Origin: UBA2970 sp965221075
GTDB taxonomy: Bacteria > Verrucomicrobiota > Verrucomicrobiia > Limisphaerales > AAA164-E04
DNA: 64,000 nt
Direction of reading: 5' to 3'
Assembly (NCBI GenBank): GCA_965221075.1
Contig: OZ244865.1
Coordinates: 1,612,001 to 1,676,000, forward strand
The notes beneath the pieces are model-generated. The model made no database searches and had not been told where the DNA came from. It saw nothing but the letters and a program-made list of their open reading frames with translations. The translations under genes were made by a program, and so were the position numbers. Shown in pieces: positions 35,115-43,428 of the stretch (position 1 is its first letter; each line of letters starts with the position of its first letter).

Positions 35115-35612
35115 ATGTTCGACCATCCCGCAACCGTCTGGTTCGTGCTGGGGGTCGTCCTGATACTGGCTGAATTCGCGGTTCCGGGGCTGGTGCTCCT
35201 GTTCTTCGGGCTGGGGGCCATCGCCACCAGCCTGCTGATCCTGGCCGGGTTGCCTTCGGGAGCCTGGTCCATCGCCGCTTTCTCGGTCCTCTCCCTCGCC
35301 TTCCTTTTCGGCCTGCGCAAGCGGCTGGGCTCCGTGTTCAAGGGAAAGGTGAACACGGGAAGGATCGAGAGCGAGGACTCGGACTTCCTGGGCATGGAGG
35401 CCGAGGTGGCCTCTGGCTTCGGAAAGGACAATCCCCGCAAGGGGCGGGTCTCCTTCCGGGGCACCCAGTGGGACGCCCACCTCGAAGGCCCCTTGCTGGG
35501 GTGGGATCAGGAACTGGGCAAGAACGACTCGTCTGCGCCGGAGATTCTGAGCCAGGGAGTGACGGTCCGCATCGTGGGCAGGGAGGGAGCGGTGCTCCGG
35601 GTGGAGCATTAG
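35115..35612 (+). CDS. NfeD-family membrane protein
   Basis: A 165-residue protein with two or three N-terminal membrane spans (VWFVLGVVLILAEFAVPGLVL, FFGLGAIATSLLILAGL, IAAFSVLSLAFLFGL) and a C-terminal soluble OB-fold domain (FLGMEAEVASGF ... GTQWDAHLEG ... VTVRIVGREGAVLRVEH). This is the short NfeD/YbbK-partner type. It usually pairs with an SPFH protein, which follows here 152 bp downstream. The pair is thought to organise membrane microdomains. Confidence 0.87.
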   Translation: MFDHPATVWFVLGVVLILAEFAVPGLVLLFFGLGAIATSLLILAGLPSGAWSIAAFSVLSLAFLFGLRKRLGSVFKGKVNTGRIESEDSDFLGMEAEVASGFGKDNPRKGRVSFRGTQWDAHLEGPLLGWDQELGKNDSSAPEILSQGVTVRIVGREGAVLRVEH

Positions 35613-35764
35613 GCCTTTCCTCCACGATCGCCGCTTCGCTGGACAGGGAGCATTGGCTGTCTCCCCCTCTTCCGCTTGCCGGCAGGCGCTAGCCGTGGCT
35701 GCCGCGGGGCGGGCAGCGGAAGTTCTGCTGGCCGTTTTGGAATCCAGCTATTAGATAGCCAGTC

Positions 35765-36712
35765 ATGCAGGAATTCATCTGGGTGTTCGCCGGCGCCGTG
35801 GCGCTGGTGGTTGTCATCACCATCTTCAAGACCGCCCGTGTCGTGCCGCAGCGCTCCCAGTTCGTGATCGAGCGGCTGGGCAAGTTCAGCCGCATACTCG
35901 ATGCAGGCTTCCATCTGCTCATCCCATTCCTCGACAAGGTGGCCTACCGGCATTCGCTCAAGGAGGCGGCCGTGGACGTTCCCTCGCAGACCTGCATCAC
36001 CAAGGACAACATCTCGGTGTCGGTGGACGGAGTGCTCTACATGCAGGTGGTCGATGCCCAGTCGGCCAGCTACGGCATCGAGAACTACATGTTCGCCACC
36101 GCCCAGCTGGCTCAGACCACCCTGCGCTCGGAGATCGGCAAGATCGAGCTGGACCGCACCTTCGAGGAGCGCGAGAGCATCAACGGACGGGTGGTCAACG
36201 AGGTGGACAAGGCGGCCCAGCCCTGGGGGGTCAAGGTCCTGCGCTACGAGATCAAGGATATCATCCCCCCCACCTCGGTGAAGGACGCGCTCGAGAAGCA
36301 GATGCGGGCCGAGCGGGAGCGCAGGGCGGTGGTGGCCGAGTCGGAGGGGCAGCGAGAGGCCAAGATAAACGTCTCCGAGGGAGAGAAGCAGGAAGTGATC
36401 AACCTCTCCATGGCCGAGAAAGAGAAGCGCATCAACGAGGCCGAGGGACGCGCCAAGGAGATCTCCCTGATCGCCGATGCGACCGCCGGGGGGATCCGCA
36501 GCATCGCCACCGCCATCGACCAGCCCGGGGGGAAGGAGGCGGTCAACCTCCGGGTGGCCGAGCAGTACGTCAAGGAGTTCGGGAACCTTGCCCGGACCAG
36601 CAACACCCTGATCATCCCATCCAACCTCGGGGAGATCGGCTCGGCGGTCGCCTCGGTGCTGAAGACCATGGAGAGCACTGGCGGGGCTCCTCCCTCGCCG
36701 CCCCTCCGCTAG
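35765..36712 (+). CDS. SPFH/stomatin-like protein (paraslipin, QmcA type)
   Basis: A 315-residue membrane-anchored protein: one N-terminal span (FIWVFAGAVALVVVITIF), the SPFH/Band 7 domain (about residues 25-185, with RVVPQRSQFVIERLGKF and RSEIGKIELDRTFEERE), then a long charged coiled coil (AERERRAVVAESEGQREAK) that drives oligomer formation. Such proteins form large cage-like assemblies on the membrane with NfeD partners; the nfeD-like gene is just upstream on the same strand. Confidence 0.92.
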   Translation: MQEFIWVFAGAVALVVVITIFKTARVVPQRSQFVIERLGKFSRILDAGFHLLIPFLDKVAYRHSLKEAAVDVPSQTCITKDNISVSVDGVLYMQVVDAQSASYGIENYMFATAQLAQTTLRSEIGKIELDRTFEERESINGRVVNEVDKAAQPWGVKVLRYEIKDIIPPTSVKDALEKQMRAERERRAVVAESEGQREAKINVSEGEKQEVINLSMAEKEKRINEAEGRAKEISLIADATAGGIRSIATAIDQPGGKEAVNLRVAEQYVKEFGNLARTSNTLIIPSNLGEIGSAVASVLKTMESTGGAPPSPPLR

Positions 36713-36726
36713 CCGGGAAGGCCGCC

Positions 36727-37830
36727 TCAGACGTTGAAGCGGAAGAGCATCACGTCCCCGTCCCGGACCACGTATTCCTTGCCTTCCATCCGGTAGAGGC
36801 CCTGCTTGCGGGCCTCGGCCACCGAACCGCAGGCCACTAGATCGTCGTAGGCCACCGTCTCGGCCTTGATGAAGCCGCGCTCGAAGTCGGTGTGGATCGT
36901 GCCGGCGGCCCTGGGAGCGGTGTCCCCCGTCCGGACGGTCCAGGCCCGGGCCTCCTTCTCACCGGCGGTGAAGAATGTGCGCAGTCCCAGGAGCCGGTAG
37001 ACCATGCGGATAAGCCGGCCGGCCCCCGACTCCTCGACCCCCAGTTCGGCGAGGTAGTCCCTGGCCTCGTCCGGATCCAGGTCCACCAGGTCGCTCTCGA
37101 TGCGGGCGCTGACCACCGTGGTATCGCAGGCGTTCTGGAGGCGGGCGTGCTCCCGGACCGCCTGTACCGCGGGCAGCGAGTCGGCTCCAGCCAGCTGGTC
37201 CTCCCGGACATTGGCGGCGAAGAGCACCGGCTTGCGGGAGAGCAGGGGAAAGGCCCCCGCGATCTCCTCCTCGGGGGGGGCAAGCTCCAGGGTCAGGGCC
37301 GGGCGGCCTCCGCCCAGGTGCTCCCGGAACCTCTCCAGGAGGCGGCATTCGGCCTGCGCCTCCTTGCTGCCCCGCTTGGCCTCCTTGGCGCGGCGGGCCA
37401 GGCTCCGCTCCACGCTCTCCAGGTCGGCCACCATCAGTTCGGTGGCGATGATCTCCATGTCCCTGAGCGGATCGATGCTCCCGGCGGTGTGGTGGATCTC
37501 CGAGTCCTCGAAGCAGCGGACCACCTGGATGATGGCGTCCACCTCCCGGATGTGGCTCAGGAACCGGTTGCCCAGCCCTTCGCCCTGGGAAGCCCCCTTG
37601 ACCAGGCCGGCGATGTCCACGAACTCGACGCAGGCGGGGACGATGTTCTGCGTCTGGGCGATCCGGGCCAGGGGCTGGAGGCGCTGGTCGGGCACCTCGA
37701 CCACTCCGACATTGGGATCGATGGTGCAGAAGGGGTAGTTGGCCGACTCGGCCTTCCGTGTACGGGTAAGGGCGTTGAATAGAGTCGACTTTCCCACGTT
37801 GGGCAGTCCGACGATTCCGGTCCTAAGCAT
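36727..37830 (-). CDS. ychF: Redox-regulated ATPase YchF (OLA1 family)
   Basis: A 367-residue Obg-like P-loop protein that binds ribosomes and favours ATP over GTP. It begins LRTGIVGLPNVGKSTLFN (G1), has FVDIAGLVKGASQGEGLGN (G3) and, at the G4 position, NVRED in place of NKxD, which is the family's ATP-preference feature. It ends with the conserved TGS domain (TFFTAGEKEARAWTVRTGDTAPRAA ... GKEYVVRDGDVMLFRFN). It converges with the SPFH gene, leaving 14 bp between stop codons. Confidence 0.96.
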   Translation of the reverse strand: MLRTGIVGLPNVGKSTLFNALTRTRKAESANYPFCTIDPNVGVVEVPDQRLQPLARIAQTQNIVPACVEFVDIAGLVKGASQGEGLGNRFLSHIREVDAIIQVVRCFEDSEIHHTAGSIDPLRDMEIIATELMVADLESVERSLARRAKEAKRGSKEAQAECRLLERFREHLGGGRPALTLELAPPEEEIAGAFPLLSRKPVLFAANVREDQLAGADSLPAVQAVREHARLQNACDTTVVSARIESDLVDLDPDEARDYLAELGVEESGAGRLIRMVYRLLGLRTFFTAGEKEARAWTVRTGDTAPRAAGTIHTDFERGFIKAETVAYDDLVACGSVAEARKQGLYRMEGKEYVVRDGDVMLFRFNV

Positions 37831-38061
37831 GCTCCGCCGCTTTCCCTAAGCCCTTCGCATCGGGGCTGCAACAGGATTCGCTGGGAAGACGGGAAAGGTG
37901 GAAGGCCCTTTGAACACGGCCTGGTCTCGGTCGTGGCTACCCTCTGGATCTTCCCCCGCCATGCGGCTATAGTCGCCCCCAACTGGCGTGCCTTTCCTTT
38001 CGATTTCCACGATGCCTTGCGTTGCAGTCCCTTCCGCCTCGGGCCTGCACCAGAATCGGCC

Positions 38062-39045
38062 ATGAGCGGCGGGCAGCTCGCTATATCCGTGATCGTGGCG
38101 GTGCGCCCTGGAGACGAGCCCGGAGAGGCCCTCCAGGGGCTGCAAGCTTCCCGTTTCGACCGGAGCCGCTTCGAGATCCTCCTGGCCCGGGGTATCCGGC
38201 CCAGCCGACAGCGCAATCTAGCGGCGTCGCGCGCCCGTGGGCGGATCCTCTACTTCCTTGACGACGACTCCCGGCCCGATCCAGACGCCCTGGATCGCGT
38301 TGAGAGCGCCTTCGAGATGCACGGGACGGCGGCCGTAGGGGGTCCCAGCCTCTGTCCTTCCGACGCCACCCAGCTGCAGCACGAACTGGCCAGCCTTATG
38401 GCACACCCCCTCGCGTTCGGGAGCAGTTCAGCGCGCTACCGGCAGTCGGGCGAGCTCCGCCCGAGCGGGGAAAAGGAGCTTATTCTCTGCAACCTGGCCG
38501 TGGGCCGCCTCGAGTTCCAGCAGCTGGGCGGGTTCAACGAGGGGCTCTACCCCAACGAGGAGAACGCCTTCCTGGACCGGCTTCTGTCTCAAGGTGTGCG
38601 GCTCCTCCACGACCCGCAGCTGGTTGTCCGGCGCTATCCCCGCAGCACCGTCGTTAGCTACCTGAAAATGCTTTTCACTTACGGTAGAGGCCGAGGAGAG
38701 CAGATCCGCCGCCATCCGGCGCCGGGATCGCTGCCCAACCTGGCGCCTGCCCTCCTAGCGCTGGGGCTTTCTCTGTCCTTGGTGGCGGGATGGTGGTACT
38801 GGGCCTACCCGCTTGGCACGGCGGCGGCAAGCATGCTGGCCCTGGCAGCGCTGGCGGCAACTCAGGCACGGAGGGGAGCGAAAGGAGCCTGCCGCTTCGC
38901 CCTGCTTCTGGCCGCTGGGCATATGTGCTACGGATGCGGGCTGTGGAAGGGGCTGGTTCCAGGGCGCACGAAGGCGGAACGGCTACAAGAATCGGCAGAG
39001 CCGGTCGATATCGCCCGAATCGAACCCTCGGTCCGCTGGAGCTGA
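38062..39045 (+). CDS. Membrane-associated family 2 glycosyltransferase
   Basis: A 327-residue protein with a GT-A domain: LAISVIVAVRPGDEPGEALQ at the start, the DxD-type motif as FLDDDSRPDPDALDR, and a QLGGFNEGLYPNEENAFLDR acceptor-side block with the ED-like catalytic position. Two C-terminal hydrophobic spans (LAPALLALGLSLSLVAGWWYWAY and AASMLALAALAAT) anchor it to the membrane. I start at the ATG at 38062; the longer frame (37933) adds residues without family similarity. It likely acts on a polysaccharide built with the flippase 3 kb downstream, from which it is now separated by AT-rich DNA. Confidence 0.83.
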   Translation: MSGGQLAISVIVAVRPGDEPGEALQGLQASRFDRSRFEILLARGIRPSRQRNLAASRARGRILYFLDDDSRPDPDALDRVESAFEMHGTAAVGGPSLCPSDATQLQHELASLMAHPLAFGSSSARYRQSGELRPSGEKELILCNLAVGRLEFQQLGGFNEGLYPNEENAFLDRLLSQGVRLLHDPQLVVRRYPRSTVVSYLKMLFTYGRGRGEQIRRHPAPGSLPNLAPALLALGLSLSLVAGWWYWAYPLGTAAASMLALAALAATQARRGAKGACRFALLLAAGHMCYGCGLWKGLVPGRTKAERLQESAEPVDIARIEPSVRWS

Positions 39046-39179
39046 ATGCGTCTGGTTGATGCTGTTTGCTATTTGTTTCTGATATACCATGTCGATTATA
39101 ACGTTCATTGCTAATTGAACAAGGGAAAAGTGCTTATAGACTTCGAACTGTAGACTTGTTTTTGTGGAGGAGTAGAACA

Positions 39180-40061
39180 ATGAGCGACAATTCTAAAAAA
39201 AACCCTAGGCACTATTTGGTTCAGCTAGCCTTGTCAGGGTTGCTAGTTCTGGTATTGGTTGTTTCCTTGCTTTATGTGTTGAATGACACAAATGGCAGCT
39301 CGAAAACTTCTGGCGAGCTTGCAGAGCAATCAAGCACACCTCCGAGCCCGTCCCTGCCGCCAGGCGGCGAGTCCGGCAACGGCACAGAGCTGCAATCATT
39401 TCCACGGTACGATCGGCTGATGCAGGCCACCCAGCAAGCTTCAGATGAACCGGACAATCAAAACACGGATTGGAGAAACAACTTTCCATGGAAGCCTACA
39501 ACCGACGAGGACGCTCCATACGTTCCTAGTCACCATACAAATGCCAGTTCGCTGAGTCTTAGCGAGAAAAGACTGGTAAACGAGCAGATACAAAATCACG
39601 CTCAATTGAAGCGCTTCTTCTCCGATGACAACAGGTTTTCTCCCCAGTTCGAGCAGCTGTATGAAGTTCTTTCGGAATATGGAAGAACAAACAATCCAGT
39701 ATTGATCAGCATGGTTTTTCGGGATTTGTGGATTTACAGCAAGCATGTGGAAAAAGGCGAAGAGGAATTCAATGATATTTTCACGATGTCGATGGAATCG
39801 TTCCTGTCGAGCCCGGAATGGAATAACAACTTTGTTTCATCAACTCAGGGACAAATAGAATCGGAAGCGATTGTGAAACGATTGATTAGTGAAATTGGAG
39901 ACATGCATCTGCTACCGTTTCCCTGGCCACCTACTGAGGAAGAGCAGGAACTTAAAATGTCGTATGAACAGATCTTGAAATCTGGTGATCCGGATCAGGT
40001 TGGCGATTTTTTGCAACCATACGTGGGATGGACGAAGGAGAGAAGGGAACGATTGAAGTAG
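39180..40061 (+). CDS. Uncharacterised membrane-anchored protein in the AT-rich island
   Basis: A 293-residue product with one N-terminal membrane span (LVQLALSGLLVLVLVVSLLYVL, residues 16-37), a low-complexity Ser/Pro/Gly linker (STPPSPSLPPGGESGNG) and a C-terminal helical, charged domain of about 190 residues with no family I recognise. Start chosen at the ATG at 39180, which has a strong GGAGG at 39166-39170; the frame extends 24 codons further upstream without one. Codon use is AT-rich, unlike the flanks, so it is probably acquired. It may be a periplasmic or extracellular anchored protein. Confidence 0.7.
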   Translation: MSDNSKKNPRHYLVQLALSGLLVLVLVVSLLYVLNDTNGSSKTSGELAEQSSTPPSPSLPPGGESGNGTELQSFPRYDRLMQATQQASDEPDNQNTDWRNNFPWKPTTDEDAPYVPSHHTNASSLSLSEKRLVNEQIQNHAQLKRFFSDDNRFSPQFEQLYEVLSEYGRTNNPVLISMVFRDLWIYSKHVEKGEEEFNDIFTMSMESFLSSPEWNNNFVSSTQGQIESEAIVKRLISEIGDMHLLPFPWPPTEEEQELKMSYEQILKSGDPDQVGDFLQPYVGWTKERRERLK

Positions 40062-40156
40062 CTGAATTCTTGTGCAATGTTCTCTTTGGCGACACTAGGG
40101 ACGCATGCCAAAACAAAAGTTGCATTATCAGTGGTATGAGGGTACATTCCTAATGA

Positions 40157-41218
40157 ATGGATACAGACCGGAGAGAGGCGCGAGTTGCCATGCTCAGAGA
40201 ACAGTACTCTGGGCTGAAGCGCGTATACAACGAGAGAAATCGGCGCCTGTGGGCTGAAAGCATGGCCTATTCTCTAAGTCGCGGAGGAATATCGATATTA
40301 TCAGAAGCGACAGAAATGGCTCGCAAGACAGTCAAACGCGGTCTTGAAGAGTTCATCAAGCTCAAGGATGACGAAGGAGGGGAGAATGGTGAAGTTCCAC
40401 CAGAAAGCGAACGAATCCGAGCACCCGGAGGTGTACGCAAATCACTCAAGGCATGCAATCTACAAGAAAGCGGATTGAGGGCACGAACCAACCTGATCGA
40501 AACGAACAATTCAACCATATCAACAACCGAGCTCGTTTGGTGCTTCAAATGGACAATCCGGTGATTTCGGTTGATACGAAGAAGAAAGAAAACGTAGGCT
40601 TATTTTCCAGTTCTGGCAAGGAATGGCGGCCCAGAGGCCAGCCAATCCCAGTTCTGACTCACGATTTTCCATCCCAGAGAGATGGCAAGGCGATACCCTA
40701 CGGAGTATACAATATGGGAAAGAATAAAGGGTTTGTCAATGTTGGATGCGATCATGACACTTCTGAATTTGCCGTTGCATCGATTCGTGCATGGTGGAGA
40801 TTGATTGGACAAAAAGCCTACCGAAGCGCAGAACGCATATATTTCACAGCTGATGCGAGCGGGAGCAATGGATACAGATGCAAATCCTGGAATACCATCT
40901 TTAAATATTGGCGAACGAGACTGGCTTAATAATCGAAGTGAGTCATTACCCGCCAGGAACAAGTAAATGGAACAAGATTGAGCACCGGCTATTCTGTCAT
41001 ATTACGAGAAACTGCAGAGGTGTTCCACTGGAATCACTGGAAACGATCGTAGAAAGAATTGGGAGCACAAGAATGAGCAAAGGATTAAGAGTCGAAGCAA
41101 TGCTTGACAAGAACAAATACGAATAGGGCAAGAAGGTTTCAAAAATGAAATGCAAGGAATTAACATTGCATCAAACGAGTTTCATGGAGACTGGAATCAC
41201 GAAATTATTCCTGAGTAA
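40157..41218 (+). pseudogene. ISAzo13-family transposase, internally deleted and frameshifted
   Basis: Pieces of an ISAzo13-type (Rhodopirellula-type) DDE transposase lie in successive frames. The N-terminal part (YNERNRRLWAESMAYSLSRG, KTVKRGLEEF, IRAPGGVRKSLK) runs from 40157. About 90 residues are then missing, and TRKRIEGTNQPDRNEQFNHI with VISVDTKKKENVGLF, KAIPYGVYNMGKNKGFVNVG and FTADASGSNGYR follows in a second frame. ETGLIIEVSHYPPGTSKWNK with IEHRLFCHIT is in a third. After an in-frame TAG at 41124, the tail GINIASNEFHGDWNHEIIPE is readable to a stop at 41216-41218. The element is dead. I did not find its terminal repeats. Confidence 0.82.
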
Positions 41219-41456
41219 CTTTCCCGTCTAATATCTGAATGGCATCATTTTATTAAATGGGTATGTTGTTTTGATGAGCGTCCTAGGCATATCATCGGTA
41301 TGATCTCTGGTGCTGTTTCGTCTCTAGAACCAGATTCGATCACAACTTATGAAGTATTGTTTGAATGATCGGAAGTTTGTCCTTGTCGCTCGGTAGGGGG
41401 GGTGTGGGTTCTATGGCCTAAAATCAATTGTTAAGCAGGCCATTAGGCAATTCGCT

Positions 41457-41690
41457 ATGCGATCCAGTCTTTTATTGAATGTCTTTCAGGCAGTTTTGCC
41501 GAATGATTCTGCGTGTTGGAGAATGATTTTCGCTGGCACAGGTGCTCTGTTCAACTTTATTTCGACGATCGGGCTTTTTTTCTTATTTATTGTTTATTTG
41601 GCCTATTGTTATCTGTATCCGATCGGTCGATTTGTCATCAAGGATTTCAAACTGCTGGTTGAGCAATCCGATTGCCTACGGGTGTACTGA
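41457..41690 (+). CDS. Possible small membrane protein in the AT-rich island
   Basis: A 77-codon frame with one long hydrophobic stretch (FNFISTIGLFFLFIVYLAYCYLY is its core). I do not recognise it, and there is no strong ribosome-binding site. The only support beyond the open frame is an intrinsic-terminator-like hairpin 16 bp after the stop. It may be chance in AT-rich DNA. Confidence 0.2.
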   Translation: MRSSLLLNVFQAVLPNDSACWRMIFAGTGALFNFISTIGLFFLFIVYLAYCYLYPIGRFVIKDFKLLVEQSDCLRVY

Positions 41691-41705
41691 TCGGACGAGA
41701 TTCTG

Positions 41706-41731
41706 CCGCTATTTAATGGCGGACTTTTTTT
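41706..41731 (+). terminator. Rho-independent terminator candidate
   Basis: CCGCTA and TGGCGG pair (one G-T wobble) around a TTTAA loop and are followed, after AC, by seven T residues. Orientation fits transcription on the plus strand. It is the clearest intrinsic terminator in the window. Confidence 0.55.
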
Positions 41732-42153
41732 GCATTTTTAATGATCCTGTTTTTTGTTTTTGAATCATGCAGATTTTCGCATTGCACTTTTTATTAACAT
41801 TCACTGTCGCTGCCTGTGAAGGAACAGCGGTGCGGAAGGCCAGCTGAATACCGATCCGCCGTTGTTCATGGACTGGATCACCAATTGAATTGGCGATCGC
41901 TCTTTCAGTGCGCCATCTTCCAATGGGGCCGGGGCGGTAGTTTTGGAAGCTTTGCTTTCCTCGTTTTGCTTGTAGCGTTCAGGACTTCGGCCGTCTCCAG
42001 CTGCTATGAGTTTCTTCGGCATGATCGGTGCTGCTTTGGGAATGCGTCCAGTCGAAGAAGGAACTGTCAGGTCAGGCCAGTACTGAGTGTCACTGGAACC
42101 CTGGCGATTCGGTTGGAGTCGCTTGCAATGTTTTCCTGCTTCGCTGCGTCTGG
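41732..42153. other. Right edge of the AT-rich island, no gene seen
   Basis: Composition rises from AT-rich to the chromosomal level across this stretch. The flippase frame is open back to 42028, but codons before 42154 show neither bias nor transporter sequence. I see no repeat or attachment site. Confidence 0.4.
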
Positions 42154-43428
42154 ATGAGCTTTGTCCGCCAGGGTGCCTGGTTAATGGGAGCCACCACCAT
42201 TGCGGGAATCTGCATGTTCTTGGTGCAGATCATTGTGGCATCACAGATGAGCATCGAGGCCTTCGGGGTGTTCTACACCCACATCATGATCATTAACCTT
42301 TCCCTGATCCCGGCTCCAGGGATCCAGCTGGCCTTTGCCTACGAGGCGGCCTCTCGCCAGGGAACGGCTTGGTCCCGCCGGCTGGCTGGCCGGGCCGTGG
42401 GCCTGGCTCTGATCTTCGCATTGGCCTGGTCGGTTCTGATCGCCTGCCTCTACACCGGCAGAGACTGGGTAGCGGGAATACTGCGGCTGGAAGTGGACCG
42501 GACCTTGTTGATCACTCTATCGGTGGCGCTTCTGTGCCTGTGGCTGCCCATTCTCTACGGAATTCTGCAGGGCAGGGAGCGGTTCGGCTGGCTCGGATGG
42601 GCGATTCTTGGAAACGGAGGGGGCCGCCTGGCAGCAATGGTTGTTGTGCTGTGGGTGGTGGGCCCGCACCTCGCCTGGTTGATCTCGGGGGCTCTGGCGG
42701 GAGCTCTACTGGCCTGCGGGGTTGCGGGCGCTCCCCTGCTTTTCCTCCTGGGTGGGGGCCTTGGGCGCTTGAACCTGTGGCGCTGGTATCCCAAGGCCGC
42801 GCTGCTGGCCATGGGACCGGGAATGGTATACTTCATGATGATCGTCGACATCTTCGTGGCGCGGGCTCGGTTCGACGAGTCGACCTACGGATGCTACTCG
42901 GCGGCGGGCATGGTGGGCCGGGGCCTCCTGATGTTTGTCGGGCCGCTGGCGGCGGTAATGTTTCCCCGGCTGGTCGGGGGCCGGTCGGACAAGGGACTTG
43001 TCGACAAGGTAGCGCTGGCCAGCCTGGGGGTGGTTGCGGTGGTGGTTGTCGGCAGCCTGATCCTCTGCCAGGCCTTCGTGCTGCTCCCGGTGGAGGAGTG
43101 GCTTTCTCCCCAGGCGGGCCAGTGGCTCGCCGAGCGGCGCGATTCGCTCTCCTCCATCGCTTCCATGACGCCGCCTTTCATGGTTGTGATGGGCCTCCTG
43201 GCGCTGTCGAACGTGTACATCAGCCATCTCTCTGCCGGACGGCAATTCTCCCGGCTGGCCTGGCTGCTGGTCGTATCCTTGGCCTATGCCCTGGGGCTGG
43301 CGTGCTTCGACTTCTCTGTGGAGGGCCTGCTATGGTGGATGGGGATTTCCAATGCGGCCTTGCTGGCCCTTTCCTGGCTCCATAGCCGGAGGGCCCCACC
43401 GCTGGAGCGTCCGCAAGCCGACCGATGA
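42154..43428 (+). CDS. Polysaccharide flippase, Wzx-like (MOP superfamily)
   Basis: A 424-residue integral membrane protein with about 12 hydrophobic spans. The start MSFVRQGAWLMGATTIAGIC and following MSIEAFGVFYTHIMIINLSL match the N-terminal pattern of O-antigen/polysaccharide exporters, which flip lipid-linked oligosaccharides across the inner membrane. The C-terminal half (AVMFPRLVGGRSDKGLVDKV and beyond) is also typical. I prefer the ATG at 42154; the frame upstream lies in island DNA. Its last codons overlap the next gene as ATGA. It presumably works with the glycosyltransferase at 38062. Confidence 0.8.
   Translation: MSFVRQGAWLMGATTIAGICMFLVQIIVASQMSIEAFGVFYTHIMIINLSLIPAPGIQLAFAYEAASRQGTAWSRRLAGRAVGLALIFALAWSVLIACLYTGRDWVAGILRLEVDRTLLITLSVALLCLWLPILYGILQGRERFGWLGWAILGNGGGRLAAMVVVLWVVGPHLAWLISGALAGALLACGVAGAPLLFLLGGGLGRLNLWRWYPKAALLAMGPGMVYFMMIVDIFVARARFDESTYGCYSAAGMVGRGLLMFVGPLAAVMFPRLVGGRSDKGLVDKVALASLGVVAVVVVGSLILCQAFVLLPVEEWLSPQAGQWLAERRDSLSSIASMTPPFMVVMGLLALSNVYISHLSAGRQFSRLAWLLVVSLAYALGLACFDFSVEGLLWWMGISNAALLALSWLHSRRAPPLERPQADR

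Larger units (their letters stand above)
39046..42153. other. AT-rich island inside a polysaccharide locus
   Basis: Composition drops sharply just after the glycosyltransferase stop and recovers just before the flippase. The segment holds one membrane-anchored orphan gene, a decayed ISAzo13-type transposase, a short hydrophobic frame with a terminator and more than 900 bp of sequence with no clear gene. I could not identify flanking direct repeats, an integrase or a tRNA. Confidence 0.65.

Noticed and set aside
35698..35717. GCTGCC/GGCAGC hairpin as a terminator after the nfeD-like gene
   Set aside because: The stem is only 6 bp and no T-run follows closely; common by chance at this GC content.
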